Shown here: positions 46,081 to 55,347 of the stretch, one piece after another
Layout of the letters: every line of letters begins with the position of its first letter
Position numbering within the stretch: position 1 is the first letter of the stretch
Source of the DNA: Bog-473 sp963843365
Lineage (GTDB): Bacteria; Actinomycetota; Acidimicrobiia; Acidimicrobiales; RAAP-2
DNA length: 64,000 nucleotides
Assembly: GCA_963843365.1 (NCBI GenBank)
Contig: CAWJKG010000002.1
Coordinates: 682,001 to 746,000, forward strand
Reading direction: 5' to 3'
Translations under genes and position numbers: made by a program
Notes under the pieces: model-generated
What the model saw: only the letters and a program-made list of their open reading frames with translations
Databases searched by the model: none
What the model was told of the DNA's origin: nothing

Positions 46081-47623
46081 ATGGACGTCAAACCAAGCGG
46101 GCCGGTTACCAGGGGAAGGTACCAGCGGACTGCGCTCGGGATCATCGTCACCCTGGCCTGCCTTGGTGCGCTGTTGGCTCTGTTGCTCCCCTTGCGGGCC
46201 CACCTGAGCACGACCATTCCCGCCCTGGTGTTCGTCTTGCCGGTCTTGGTCGGGGTTGTCATCGGTGGCCCCATTCCCGGCGTCGCCGGCGCACTGGCGG
46301 GGTTCCTCTGCTACGACCTCTTCTTCCTTCCCCCGTACAACACGCTGACGGTGCGCTCGCCCCAGGACTGGACCGCGCTCGGCGTCTACGTGGTGGTCGT
46401 GCTGATCGTCTCGCAGGTGGTGGCCAAGTTGCGGACGGCCCGCGAGCAAGCAGAAAGGCGGACTGAGGAATCCGAACGTCTGTACGAGCTGTCGCAGGCG
46501 TTGATCGGCGACCTCACCCTGTCGCAACTGTTGTCGCACATTGTCACGACGGTGCAGTCCGTCTTCGCGCCGCGCTGGACCGCACTGGTCCTGCCCACCT
46601 CGGACGGAGCGGAACACGAATCGGCGATGGCGTTGCAGGTTGCGGCGAGTGCCGGCCAGCCCCTGTCGGACGCAGATATCACCTCGGTCACATCGGGTGG
46701 CGGTCAGACACGATCCCTCGGGCTGCTCGACGACGCCGGCCCTCGCCGCGTTTCGGTGGCGCTGGTGGTCAACCATCGGCCAGTCGGGATGCTGGTGCTC
46801 CAGGACGTGCAGCTGATTGAGCACGAGCGCAGCCTGCTGGGCACGTTCGCCAACCAGGCCGCACTGGCCGTGGACAGGGCCCAGCTGAGCGAGCAGGCTC
46901 TGCGGGCCCGCCTGCTCGAAGAGATCGACCGTTGGCGTCGTGCGCTGATGGGCGCGGCCTCGCACGACCTGCGCACACCGCTGGCCTCCATCAAGACCGC
47001 CGTGACGAGCATGCGCCAGGTCGACGCGCGGCTGAGCCCCGAGGACCGGGCTGAGCTGCTGGAGCTGATCGAGGTGCAGTCGGACCGACTGGCGCGGCTC
47101 GTGACCAACCTTCTCGACATGACCCGCCTGGAGGCCGGTGCACTCGAGCTTCGGCCGACCACCGTTGCGTTCATCGACCTGCTCGACGAGGCATTGGCGC
47201 TGCTCGGCGGCATTTTGGCGCCTGGCCGCGTCACGGTCGACGCTGCCGGCGGACCTGCCCTTGCTCCGGCTCGATCACGTCCTGATGAGCCAGGTTCTGG
47301 CCAATGTGCTCGAAAACGCCGACCGCCTCTCCCCCCTCGGCAGCGTCATCCGTGTGACGGCGCGTCCGGCCCCCGGTGGTGCGCCGCTGGTCGAGATCGC
47401 GGTCGCCGACGACGGTCCCGGCATCGCCCGGGACCAGCGTGAGAACGTCTTCGAGATGTTCAGCCAGAACGGCGGCGGCGGCAGGGCGGGACTCGGCTTG
47501 GCCATCGCCAAGGCCTTCGTCGAGGCACACGGCGGGCTCATCTGGATCGACCCCGACGTGGCGCAGGGCGCCCGGATCGTCTTCACCGTCCCGGCCGAGA
47601 CCCTGGTCGCTGCGACGGTCTGA
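46081..47623 (+). CDS. KdpD C-terminal half: DUF4118 sensor histidine kinase (one frameshift)
   Basis: About 514 aa. Four membrane helices of the DUF4118 domain (LGIIVTLACLGALLALLLPL, FVLPVLVGVVIGGPIPGVAG, FLCYDLFFLPPYNTLTV) are followed by a GAF-like domain. The H-box is ALMGAASHDLRTPLASIKTA. After a shift near 47240 the ATPase domain continues VLANVLENADRLSPLGSVIR (N-box), VADDGPGIARDQRENVFEMF and GLGLAIAKAFVEAHGG. It corresponds to KdpD without its cytoplasmic KdpD/Usp domains. The response regulator starts 9 nt later. Confidence 0.88.
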
Positions 47624-47632
47624 GGAGTCGAC

Positions 47633-48349
47633 GTGACCAAGGTCCTTGTCGTCGACGACGATCCGTCGCTGCTGAAGGCACTGCGGATCGGGCTGACCGC
47701 CCGCGGGGACGAAGTCCTCGTGGCGCACTCGGGCACGGAGGCCATCAATCAGGTCGCGCTGGCCGGACCGGATCTGGTCATCCTCGACCTCGGCCTGCCC
47801 GACCTCGACGGCCTGGAGGTCTGCCGACGGGTGCGGGAATTCTCCGACGTGCCGATCGTGGTGCTCTCCGCCTACGGCGACGAGCGCCGCAAGGTCGAGG
47901 CGCTCGACAGTGGGGCCGACGACTTCGTCACGAAACCCTTCGGCATGGCCGAGCTCGAGGCGCGGCTGCGGGTGGCGCTGCGCCACGCCGCCGCGGGCGG
48001 TGACAAGGGCGAAAAGGCCCGGAACATTGTGGTGGGTGACCTCGACGTGGACCTGGTCCACCACATGGCGACCCGGTCGGGCGCGCCGTTGCAGCTCACG
48101 GCGAAGGAGTTCGAGCTCCTGGCCTACCTGGCCCGCCATGCCGGCAAGGTCTGCACCCACCACATGATTCTCAAGGACGTCTGGGGCCCCGGGTACGGGG
48201 CCGAGTCCAATTATGTGCGCGTGTACTCGCACCGGCTACGCAAGAAGATCGGCGACGAAGACGGTCACGTACTCAGGACTGTTCCCGGCATCGGCTATCA
48301 GCTCGTGGCCGACGATCACCCGTCCCCGGAAAGGAATAGCGGGGGTTGA
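47633..48349 (+). CDS. kdpE: KdpE-like response regulator (OmpR family)
   Basis: A 238-aa two-domain regulator. Receiver: KVLVVDDDPSLLKALRIGL, phospho-acceptor Asp in LVILDLGLPDLDGLEVCRRV, VVLSAYGD and the Lys in DDFVTKPFG. The winged-helix domain has LTAKEFELLAYLARHAGKVC and NYVRVYSHRLRKKIGDEDG with VRTVPGIGYQL-like end (LRTVPGIGYQLV). It should switch on kdpFABC under potassium limitation. GTG 47633; its 3' end overlaps the convergent OB-fold gene by 77 nt. Confidence 0.92.
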   Translation: MTKVLVVDDDPSLLKALRIGLTARGDEVLVAHSGTEAINQVALAGPDLVILDLGLPDLDGLEVCRRVREFSDVPIVVLSAYGDERRKVEALDSGADDFVTKPFGMAELEARLRVALRHAAAGGDKGEKARNIVVGDLDVDLVHHMATRSGAPLQLTAKEFELLAYLARHAGKVCTHHMILKDVWGPGYGAESNYVRVYSHRLRKKIGDEDGHVLRTVPGIGYQLVADDHPSPERNSGG

Positions 48350-48584
48350 GCATCACCAAGACGCCACCCACGAGGCCCGGGGTGCCGTCGGCGGCGATCT
48401 GAGACCCGGGGACCAGACCCGGAACCGCGTCCCGTCCGAAGAAGCGCAAAACCAGGCTGCCGGTCCCGTCCGTGACCTCCACGTCGGTGCGCACCCACGG
48501 CCGCTCGTAGGACGCGACGGAAACGACCTCCCCGTGGACTGTCGTCCGCCGTCGTGGGACCACCGCCGCAATGGCGGTGACCAT
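48273..48584 (-). CDS. OB-fold nucleic-acid-binding-like protein at the end of the kdp operon
   Basis: About 103 aa: TVHGEVVSVASYERPWVRTD, VEVTDGTGSLVLRFFGRDAV and GLVPGSQIAADGTPGLVGGV. This is the pattern of small actinobacterial OB-fold proteins annotated as nucleic-acid-binding. It begins within the kdpC stop (GTGATG), so it is translationally coupled. The 3' end runs over kdpE and may really stop near 48315 if a base is miscalled. A link to potassium transport is not known. Confidence 0.65.
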   Translation of the reverse strand: MVTAIAAVVPRRRTTVHGEVVSVASYERPWVRTDVEVTDGTGSLVLRFFGRDAVPGLVPGSQIAADGTPGLVGGVLVMLNPRYSFPGTGDRRPRADSRCREQS

Positions 48585-49234
48585 CACGCCTTGAGTTTGG
48601 CCAGCGCTTCGTTGAGCTGGAGCACGTTCACGAACGAAGAGCCGAGGAACCCGAGCTGCATACCCTGTGTCTGCTGTCCGATGAGCGTGCGGAGCGCGCC
48701 GGGCGAGATCCCGGTCGCCCGCGAGACCATGGGGATTTCCGCAATGGCGTCCTGCGGCGTGATGTCGGGGTCCACACCGCTTCCCGAGGTTGTCACCAGG
48801 TCGGGCGTGGGGTTGACCCCGCGCGCCTTCCAGTAGGCGACCAGCTGCTGGGTGTTCTGCAGGAGGGTCTTGGAGCGGGGCCCGAGGTTGGTCGTGGCGG
48901 ACTCGCCGGAGTTCAGGACCCCTGGCTTGCCCGGGATGTTGTTGGCCTGTAGCGGGTTGTCCCCGCCACCAGCGGCCGGGCTGGCCGAACCGGCATAGGG
49001 CCCCAGGTTGTCGGGACGTCCTTGGAACACACAGCTCCCCAACCGGTGACCGGGACAGCGCGTCTGCGACCAGTCCTGGCCGATGAGACGCGAGCCGTTC
49101 GCCGTGATGGAGCCGTCTGCCTGGCCCCGGAAGAAGGCCTGGGCGACCCCGGTGCCGGCCAAGGCGTACAGGAAGCCGAAGAAGAGCGTGAAGACGATGA
49201 CGGCGATGATGGAGCGACGGAGGTGGGTGATCAT
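48584..49234 (-). CDS. kdpC: Potassium-transporting ATPase subunit C
   Basis: A 216-aa protein with one N-terminal membrane helix (IIAVIVFTLFFGFLYALAG). The typical periplasmic/accessory sequence follows: FRGQADGSITANGSRLIGQD, NLGPRSKTLLQNTQQLVAYW, DLVTTSGSGVDPDITPQDAI and ATGISPGALRTLIGQQTQG. A Gly/Ala-rich insert with two Cys (residues about 59-90) is longer than in E. coli. It follows kdpB after 12 nt. Confidence 0.93.
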   Translation of the reverse strand: MITHLRRSIIAVIVFTLFFGFLYALAGTGVAQAFFRGQADGSITANGSRLIGQDWSQTRCPGHRLGSCVFQGRPDNLGPYAGSASPAAGGGDNPLQANNIPGKPGVLNSGESATTNLGPRSKTLLQNTQQLVAYWKARGVNPTPDLVTTSGSGVDPDITPQDAIAEIPMVSRATGISPGALRTLIGQQTQGMQLGFLGSSFVNVLQLNEALAKLKA

Positions 49235-49246
49235 TGAGGCTCGCTC

Positions 49247-51316
49247 TCAGTAGGCGTGAAGGGCGACGAGGATGATGTCGATGAGCTTGATGAAGATGAA
49301 GGGAACGATGATCCCTCCCACGCCGTAGATGAAGACGTTTCGGCGCAAGATGGCGGCAGCACCTGCGGCACGGAACTTGACCCCGCGGAGAGCGAGCGGA
49401 ATCAGCGCCACGATGACGAGGGCGTTGAAGATCACCGCCGAGAGCACGGCACTCTCCGGGCTGTGCAATTTCATGATGTTGAGCGCGTTGAGCTGCGGGT
49501 ACGTGGCGACGAACAGCGCCGGGATGATGGCGAAGTACTTGGCGATGTCGTTGGCGATGGAGAACGTGGTCAGCGATCCCCGGGTGATGAGCAGCTGCTT
49601 GCCGATCTCGACGACATCGATCAGCTTGGTGGGGTTGGAGTCGAGGTCGACCATGTTCCCGGCCTCCTTGGCGGCCGTGGTCCCCGTGTTCATGGCCACA
49701 CCGACGTCGGCCTGGGCCAGGGCCGGCGCGTCGTTCGTGCCGTCGCCGGTCATGGCCACGAGCTTCCCGCCTTCCTGCTCGTGCCGGATCAGCTCCAACT
49801 TGGCCTCGGGCGTTGCCTCGGCCAGGAAGTCGTCGACGCCGGCCTCCTGCGCAATAGCCGCCGCGGTCAGCGGGTTGTCACCGGTGATCATGACCGTCCG
49901 GATCCCCATCTGGCGCATTTCGTCGAACTTCTCGCGGATGCCGAGCTTCACGACGTCCTTCAGCTCGATCACGCCGAGGATGGTCGGGCCGTCCGCCACG
50001 ACAAGTGGAGTGGACCCGGCCCTGGCGATGCGATCGACGATCTCCTCCAGTCCGTCGGGCGGTGTGCCTCCCAGCCCGACCGCCCAGTTCCGCACCGATT
50101 CTGCCGCACCTTTGCGAATCTGGCGGCCATCGAGATCGAGTCCCGACATTCTGGTCGTCGCCGAGAATGGGATGAACTCGTGCGAACCGACCGGCAGCTC
50201 CCGCTCGCGAATGTTGAACCGCTCCTTCGCCAGGACCACGATTGAGCGGCCCTCGGGCGTCTCGTCGGCCAGCGACGCCAGCTGCGCGGCCGAGGCCACC
50301 TCTTCTTCGGTGTGTCCGTGGGCCGGGAAGAAGTCCGACGCCATGCGGTTGCCGAGCGTGATGGTGCCGGTCTTGTCGAGCAGCAGTGTCTGCACGTCGC
50401 CGGCCGCCTCGACGGCGCGGCCGCTCATGGCAAGGACGTTGCGCTGCACCAGCCGATCCATGCCGGCGATGCCAATGGCCGAGAGGAGCGCGCCGATGGT
50501 GGTCGGGATCAGGCAGACCAGCAGGGAGACCAGAATGACGATGGACACCGTCGCCCCCGAATAGACGCCGAAGGCCTGCAGGGTCACCACGACGGGGATG
50601 AAGACGATGGTCAGCACGGAGAGGAGGATGGTGAGGGCGATCTCGTTCGGGGTCCGCTGCCGGTTGGCCCCTTCGACCAAGGTGATCATGCGGTCCAGGA
50701 AGGTGTGCCCACGCTCGGCAGTGATGCGCACCACAATGCGGTCGGAGAGCACGCGTGTGCCTCCGGTGACGGCAGAGCGATCACCTCCTGACTCACGGAT
50801 GACGGGTGCCGACTCCCCGGTGATGGCCGACTCGTCGACCGACGCGATGCCCTCGACGATCTCGCCGTCGGACGGGATGAGATCGCCGGCCTCGCACACC
50901 ACGAGGTCCCCCTTCGCCAGATCCGCGGCCGCAACCCGCTCCTCAGCGCCAGCCGGAGTGAGACGGCGCGCCTCGGTCTCGGCGCGCATGCGGCGCAGGG
51001 TGTCGGCCTGGGCCTTGCCCCGCCCCTCCGCCATGGCCTCGGCGAAGTTGGCAAAGATCACGGTGAGGAAGAGCCAGACGGTGATGGACCAGTCGAACAC
51101 CCCGGGGTGTGCGATCGACTCAATGAGCGTCACGACGGTGCCGACGAGCACGACGAACATGACCGGGTTCTTGATCTGCACCCGAGGGTCGAGCTTCTTG
51201 AAGGCGTCGACCAGGGCTCCGCGCATGATCTGGCGGTCGAAGAGACTCCGCGACCCGGTGACGCCGTGTGGCAGGTCGCTCGGCTGGGATTGCGGTTGTG
51301 TGGTCACTGTTGTCAT
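49247..51316 (-). CDS. kdpB: Potassium-transporting ATPase ATP-binding subunit B
   Basis: A 689-aa P-type ATPase. The phosphorylation site is TLLLDKTGTITLGNRMASDF. SVDESAITGESAPVIRESGG is the actuator TGES region, KGAAESVRNW the nucleotide-binding region and AMTGDGTNDAPALAQADVGV the hinge. It drives K+ uptake through KdpA. The ATG overlaps the kdpA stop (ATGA), giving coupled translation. Confidence 0.96.
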   Translation of the reverse strand: MTTVTTQPQSQPSDLPHGVTGSRSLFDRQIMRGALVDAFKKLDPRVQIKNPVMFVVLVGTVVTLIESIAHPGVFDWSITVWLFLTVIFANFAEAMAEGRGKAQADTLRRMRAETEARRLTPAGAEERVAAADLAKGDLVVCEAGDLIPSDGEIVEGIASVDESAITGESAPVIRESGGDRSAVTGGTRVLSDRIVVRITAERGHTFLDRMITLVEGANRQRTPNEIALTILLSVLTIVFIPVVVTLQAFGVYSGATVSIVILVSLLVCLIPTTIGALLSAIGIAGMDRLVQRNVLAMSGRAVEAAGDVQTLLLDKTGTITLGNRMASDFFPAHGHTEEEVASAAQLASLADETPEGRSIVVLAKERFNIRERELPVGSHEFIPFSATTRMSGLDLDGRQIRKGAAESVRNWAVGLGGTPPDGLEEIVDRIARAGSTPLVVADGPTILGVIELKDVVKLGIREKFDEMRQMGIRTVMITGDNPLTAAAIAQEAGVDDFLAEATPEAKLELIRHEQEGGKLVAMTGDGTNDAPALAQADVGVAMNTGTTAAKEAGNMVDLDSNPTKLIDVVEIGKQLLITRGSLTTFSIANDIAKYFAIIPALFVATYPQLNALNIMKLHSPESAVLSAVIFNALVIVALIPLALRGVKFRAAGAAAILRRNVFIYGVGGIIVPFIFIKLIDIILVALHAY

Positions 51317-53004
51317 CAGAAGAACTTTCCGTGGCTGAGCTGCTCGACGATGGGACCGAGCGAGACGGCAGGGAAGAAGGTGAGGCCGCCAATGATGATG
51401 ATGACGCCGATGGTCAGCCCGACGAACATGCCGTTGTCGGTGCGGAACGTCCCGAGCGAGGCGGGCACGGTGTTCTTGGCGGCCAGGGCGCCTCCGAGGG
51501 CGAGAGCCGGGATCATGATTCCGAAGCGGCCGATCATCATGTCGACGGCGCCGATGATGTTGTAGAAGGTGGTGTTGCCCGTCAAGCCAGCCATGGCCGA
51601 CCCGTTGTTGTTGCCCTGTGACGTGAGGCCATAGAGAATCTCGGAGAATCCGTGAGGACCGGCATTGAGCGGGCCGGCCCGCCCGGCATGGAGCGAGACG
51701 GCGATGGCCGTGAACACCAACACGGTGATCGGCATCACCACCGCGGCCAGGCCGGCCAGCTTCACCTCCCGGGCCTGAATCTTCTTACCCAGGTACTCCG
51801 GTGTTCGCCCGATCATGAGGCCACCGATGAACACCGCGATGACGGCATAGATGAGAAGCGTGTAGAGCCCGCTCCCCGTCCCACCAGGGGTGACCTCGCC
51901 GAGCATCATGCCGGTCATCGGGCCGAAGCCACCCATCGGGTTGTACGAGTCGGTGGCGCTGTCCACGGCGCCGTCGGAGGTCTGGGTCATCGACACGTTG
52001 AACAGCGCGCTGGTCGTGTCGCCGAATTCGGCGTTCTTGCCCTCTGTGTTGCCCACGGTGGAATGCACGCCCGCCGCCGCGATGGCCGGGTTGTTCTGGT
52101 GCTCGGCGTAGGCGGTGAAGCCGACCCAGGTTCCGAAGATCAGGACCATGGCGATCAACAGCGCCACGCCGTGGCGGATGCTCCCCACCATCTTGCCGAA
52201 GGTGTACGTCAACGCGAACGGGATGGAGAGTGTGAGCCAGATGTAGATGAAGTTGGTGAGACCCGTCGGGTTCTCGAGCGGATGGCCCAGGTCGACGTCG
52301 AAGAAGCCGCCGCCGTTGGTCCCCAGCTGCATGATCGGCCCCATGAAGCCGGCCGGTCCCCGCGGGATGGTCTGCGTGACGCCGTTCATGGCGTTGTGGA
52401 TGGTCACGGGCCCGGCCAGGGTCTGCACCGCGCCCGAGGCGACCATCACGATCCCCGCCAGGAAGGCGATCGGGAGCAGGATGTAGAGCATGCAGCGCGT
52501 GATGTCGACCCAGAAGTTGCCAATGGTGGGCGAGTTGCGGCGCGAGAAACCCCGGGTCACGGCGATCGCCACGGCAATCCCGACCGCAGCACTGACGAAC
52601 TGCTGCACGGTGAGCACGCCGATCTGCGAGAAGTACGACATGGTCGTCTCGCCGCCGTAGTTCTGCCAGTTGGTGTTGGTGAGGAACGAGGTGGCCGTGT
52701 TGAAGCTGAGCGCTTGGGGGACGGCGCCGAGGTGCTGCGGGTTGAGCGGCAACGACCCCTGGATCCGCAACAGCAGGTAGCCGACGGCGAGGAACACCCC
52801 CGAGAAGATCACCGTCGAGCCGGCATAGCGCTTCCAGGACTGCTCGTTGTCGGGGCTGGTTCCGAGCAGCCGGTAGAAGGGTCGTTCGGCCCAGGCGAGG
52901 AAGGTGACGCGGCCGTCGAAGACGGCGGCCATGTACGAACCCAGGTACCGCCAGGCGAGGCCGAGCGTGATGATCAGGACGACGATGGTCCAGAAGAAGC
53001 CCAT
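51316..53004 (-). CDS. kdpA: Potassium-transporting ATPase potassium-binding subunit A
   Basis: A 562-aa channel-like subunit with about ten helices. Selectivity-filter regions are visible: FLTNTNWQNYGGETTMSYFS, QLGTNGGGFFDVDLGHPLEN and YGLTSQGNNNGSAMAGLTGN. It binds and passes K+ into KdpB. ATG 53004 lies 6 nt after kdpF. Confidence 0.96.
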   Translation of the reverse strand: MGFFWTIVVLIITLGLAWRYLGSYMAAVFDGRVTFLAWAERPFYRLLGTSPDNEQSWKRYAGSTVIFSGVFLAVGYLLLRIQGSLPLNPQHLGAVPQALSFNTATSFLTNTNWQNYGGETTMSYFSQIGVLTVQQFVSAAVGIAVAIAVTRGFSRRNSPTIGNFWVDITRCMLYILLPIAFLAGIVMVASGAVQTLAGPVTIHNAMNGVTQTIPRGPAGFMGPIMQLGTNGGGFFDVDLGHPLENPTGLTNFIYIWLTLSIPFALTYTFGKMVGSIRHGVALLIAMVLIFGTWVGFTAYAEHQNNPAIAAAGVHSTVGNTEGKNAEFGDTTSALFNVSMTQTSDGAVDSATDSYNPMGGFGPMTGMMLGEVTPGGTGSGLYTLLIYAVIAVFIGGLMIGRTPEYLGKKIQAREVKLAGLAAVVMPITVLVFTAIAVSLHAGRAGPLNAGPHGFSEILYGLTSQGNNNGSAMAGLTGNTTFYNIIGAVDMMIGRFGIMIPALALGGALAAKNTVPASLGTFRTDNGMFVGLTIGVIIIIGGLTFFPAVSLGPIVEQLSHGKFF

Positions 53005-53010
53005 GTCAGA

Positions 53011-53100
53011 TCAAAACCATTCGGGCTTGAACATCGCGATGCCCAGGTAGATGAACAGCACGACGGAGATGCCGAGGAGGACGCCCTGGACCCAGGTCAT
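53011..53100 (-). CDS. kdpF: KdpF small stabilising subunit (29 aa)
   Basis: A single-helix peptide, MTWVQGVLLGISVVLFIYLG followed by IAMFKPEWF. The end Y-L-x-x-A-x-F-x-P-E-x-F is the KdpF signature. Placed directly before kdpA. Its ATG overlaps the stop of another short gene (ATGA). Confidence 0.8.
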   Translation of the reverse strand: MTWVQGVLLGISVVLFIYLGIAMFKPEWF

Positions 53101-53180
53101 ACCCGCTCCAGGCACCAGATGAGACCCATGAACACCGCGATGAACCCCACGATGCCCAGCACTGCGAGGAAGTCAGCCAT
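53097..53180 (-). CDS. Single-helix micropeptide leading the kdp operon (27 aa)
   Basis: ATG 53180 to TGA 53097 encodes MADFLAVLGIVGFIAVFMGL followed by IWCLERV. One membrane helix ends in an E-R-V tail. It overlaps kdpF by 4 bp. Similar short genes before kdpF occur in other actinobacteria as far as I recall, but without a name. It is the first gene of the operon and possibly a further small subunit. Confidence 0.6.
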   Translation of the reverse strand: MADFLAVLGIVGFIAVFMGLIWCLERV

Positions 53181-53318
53181 GCGTCCCACTGTGGAGGCCG
53201 CACCGTGAACCGGACGTCAACGCGGCGGGCGGTGGCATCAAAAAAACGTCAATGGCCGGTGCGGGCCGGCTGTGCATAAGGTGAGCGCCAGTCGCACAGA
53301 GCGAAAGTGGGGTGGGCG
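53181..53318. promoter_or_regulatory. Divergent promoter region between the kdp operon and an SDR gene
   Basis: On the minus strand TTGACG appears twice (near 53255 and 53221), the second followed by a GC-rich stretch without a clear -10. On the plus strand TAAGGT (about 53278-53283) could serve the SDR. No KdpE site could be recognised with confidence. Confidence 0.3.
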
Positions 53319-54116
53319 ATGGCGATGGACCTGCAGGGGTGCCGGGCCCTGGTGACCGGGGGGTCGTCGGGCATCGGAGCCGGACTGGCCGAGGCCCTGG
53401 CCGAACGGGGCGCGGTCGTGGGCATCTGCGCCCGACGGGCCGAACAACTCTCCGAAGTGCTGGAACGCTGCATGAAGCACTCGCCCGACAGCCGCATGTG
53501 GGTGACGGACCTGGCCGACCCCGACGCGGTGGACCAGTTGGCGGTCGACGTCCTGGACGCCTTCGGCGGCATCGACCTGCTCGTGAACAACGCGGGGATT
53601 CCCAAGCGCCGCCACACGACGGCACTGGACATCGACACCATCACGGCCGTCATGCACATCAACTATCTGTCGCCGATGCGGCTGACCTACGCCCTGCTCC
53701 CCCAGATGCTGGCGCGCGGCTCGGGCACCATCGTGAACATCTCGTCGATCGCCGCCACCCTGAGCGCGCCCGGCGAGGCGGCCTACGACGCCTCCAAGGC
53801 TGCCCTCACCGCCTTTTCCGAGGCCATGGCCGTGGACCTCTGGGAGACCGGTATCAAGGTGATGGTGGTGTACCCCGCGGTCATCGACACGCCGCTGTTC
53901 AGCCTGCCCGACAACGACGTGCCCGACCTCCCGATCGCCGCCGAACCGGTCTCCGCCATGGCCGACGCCATTCTGGCGGGGCTCGACGCCGGCGCCGCCC
54001 AGGTGTACTTCCCGGAGTACTTCAAGGACCTCGCCGCGTCCAAGGCCCAGGACGTCGGCGCGTTCCTGGCCGGCACCGCCGGGTACCTCCGGGACCAGAA
54101 GAGCAAGAAGGGATAG
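53319..54116 (+). CDS. Short-chain dehydrogenase/reductase
   Basis: A 265-aa classical SDR with ALVTGGSSGIGAGLAEALAE, LLVNNAGIPKRRHT, the Ser in NISSIAATLSAPG and Tyr/Lys in YDASKAALTAF. It resembles the ketoreductase/3-oxoacyl reductase type. ATG 53319 or 53325; a purine-rich AAAGTGGGGTGGG lies upstream. The next gene follows after 13 nt. Confidence 0.88.
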   Translation: MAMDLQGCRALVTGGSSGIGAGLAEALAERGAVVGICARRAEQLSEVLERCMKHSPDSRMWVTDLADPDAVDQLAVDVLDAFGGIDLLVNNAGIPKRRHTTALDIDTITAVMHINYLSPMRLTYALLPQMLARGSGTIVNISSIAATLSAPGEAAYDASKAALTAFSEAMAVDLWETGIKVMVVYPAVIDTPLFSLPDNDVPDLPIAAEPVSAMADAILAGLDAGAAQVYFPEYFKDLAASKAQDVGAFLAGTAGYLRDQKSKKG

Positions 54117-54129
54117 TCGCGCCATCCCG

Positions 54130-55347
54130 ATGAAGACCGAACCGGACGCAGCCGGGATGCGCGAGGACCGCCTCGAGCGCATCACGGAGCTCTTCTCCAC
54201 CACCTACGTGGACCCGGGGAAGATCGCCGGCTGCCAGATCACCGTGGCGCGGGGGGGTCACGTCGCGTATCACCGCTCGCTCGGGCTCATGGACCGTGAG
54301 GCGCAGACGCCGATGGCCGAGGACGCCATCTTCCGGATCTACTCCATGACGAAGCCCATCGCCTCCCTGGCGCTGATGCAGCTCTACGAGCGGGGGCTGT
54401 TCCAGCTGCTCGATCCGGTGCACCGCTACATCCCCGCCTGGCGGACCCTGCAGGTCGGCGTGGTCGGCGACGACGACTCGGTGACGCTGGTCAAGCCCGA
54501 GCGGCCCATGAACATGCGCGACGTGCTGATGCACACGACCGGGCTGCCCGGCGGCCTCCTCCCCGGCAACCCCATCGACGCCGCGTTCAGCGAGGCCCGG
54601 GCCGCGCTCGGTCCCGAGCAGACCCTCGAGGACGTGACGGCGCTGCTGGCCGAGCACCCGCTCAAGTTCCACCCCGGGACGCACTGGAACTACGGGATCT
54701 CGACGGACATTGTGGGCCGGCTGGTCGAGATCCTCTCGGGCCTGCCCTTCGACGAGTACCTCCAGCGCGAGGTCTTCGACCCACTGGGCATGGTCGACAC
54801 GGGCTTCTCCGTGCCCGACGGCTCGCTGCCCCGCCTGGCCGCCTGCTACCAGTACCGCCCGGCCAACACGCCCCGACCCATGCGCGGCCCGTTCGCCAGC
54901 TTCATGCTGCACCCCCGCCCGTACCTATCGGGCGCCGGCGGCCTGGTCTCGACGACGCACGACTATGTGGCCTTTTGCCAGATGCTGGCCAACGGGGGTC
55001 AGTTGGAGGGGCGACGGGTGCTCGGCCGCAAGACGCTGGAGCTGATGACGGTCAACCACCTGCCGGGCGGCGCCACCCTGGAGGAGATGGCGATCGGGGG
55101 CTTCGGCGAGGCCAACTTCGAAGGCGTCGGCTTCGGCCTCGGCTTCGCCGTCGGTCAGGGCCCGGCGGCCACCGCCATGGCCGGCTCCGCCGGAGAGTTC
55201 TACTGGGGCGGTGCGGCCAGCACGGCGTTCTGGGTCGATCCGGTCGAGGACCTCTTCGTCGTGTTCATGACACAGCTGTTCCCCTCGGCGGCCTACCCGT
55301 TCCGGGCCCAGCTGCGCGCGCTCGTGTACCAGGCGATCGACGACTGA
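54130..55347 (+). CDS. Beta-lactamase-fold serine hydrolase (class C/esterase type)
   Basis: A 405-aa protein. The catalytic S-x-x-K is in FRIYSMTKPIASLALMQLYE. The second motif is the Tyr of WNYGISTDIVGRLVE (Y-G-I rather than Y-x-N). YWGGAASTAFWVDP stands in the third motif position. VLMHTTGLPGGLL is typical of EstB-like esterases rather than resistance enzymes. No signal peptide. It overlaps the ureohydrolase start by one base. Confidence 0.88.
   Translation: MKTEPDAAGMREDRLERITELFSTTYVDPGKIAGCQITVARGGHVAYHRSLGLMDREAQTPMAEDAIFRIYSMTKPIASLALMQLYERGLFQLLDPVHRYIPAWRTLQVGVVGDDDSVTLVKPERPMNMRDVLMHTTGLPGGLLPGNPIDAAFSEARAALGPEQTLEDVTALLAEHPLKFHPGTHWNYGISTDIVGRLVEILSGLPFDEYLQREVFDPLGMVDTGFSVPDGSLPRLAACYQYRPANTPRPMRGPFASFMLHPRPYLSGAGGLVSTTHDYVAFCQMLANGGQLEGRRVLGRKTLELMTVNHLPGGATLEEMAIGGFGEANFEGVGFGLGFAVGQGPAATAMAGSAGEFYWGGAASTAFWVDPVEDLFVVFMTQLFPSAAYPFRAQLRALVYQAIDD

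Noticed and set aside
54130..55347. Calling the serine hydrolase a beta-lactamase
   Set aside because: The motifs and lack of a signal peptide fit EstB-like esterases better.
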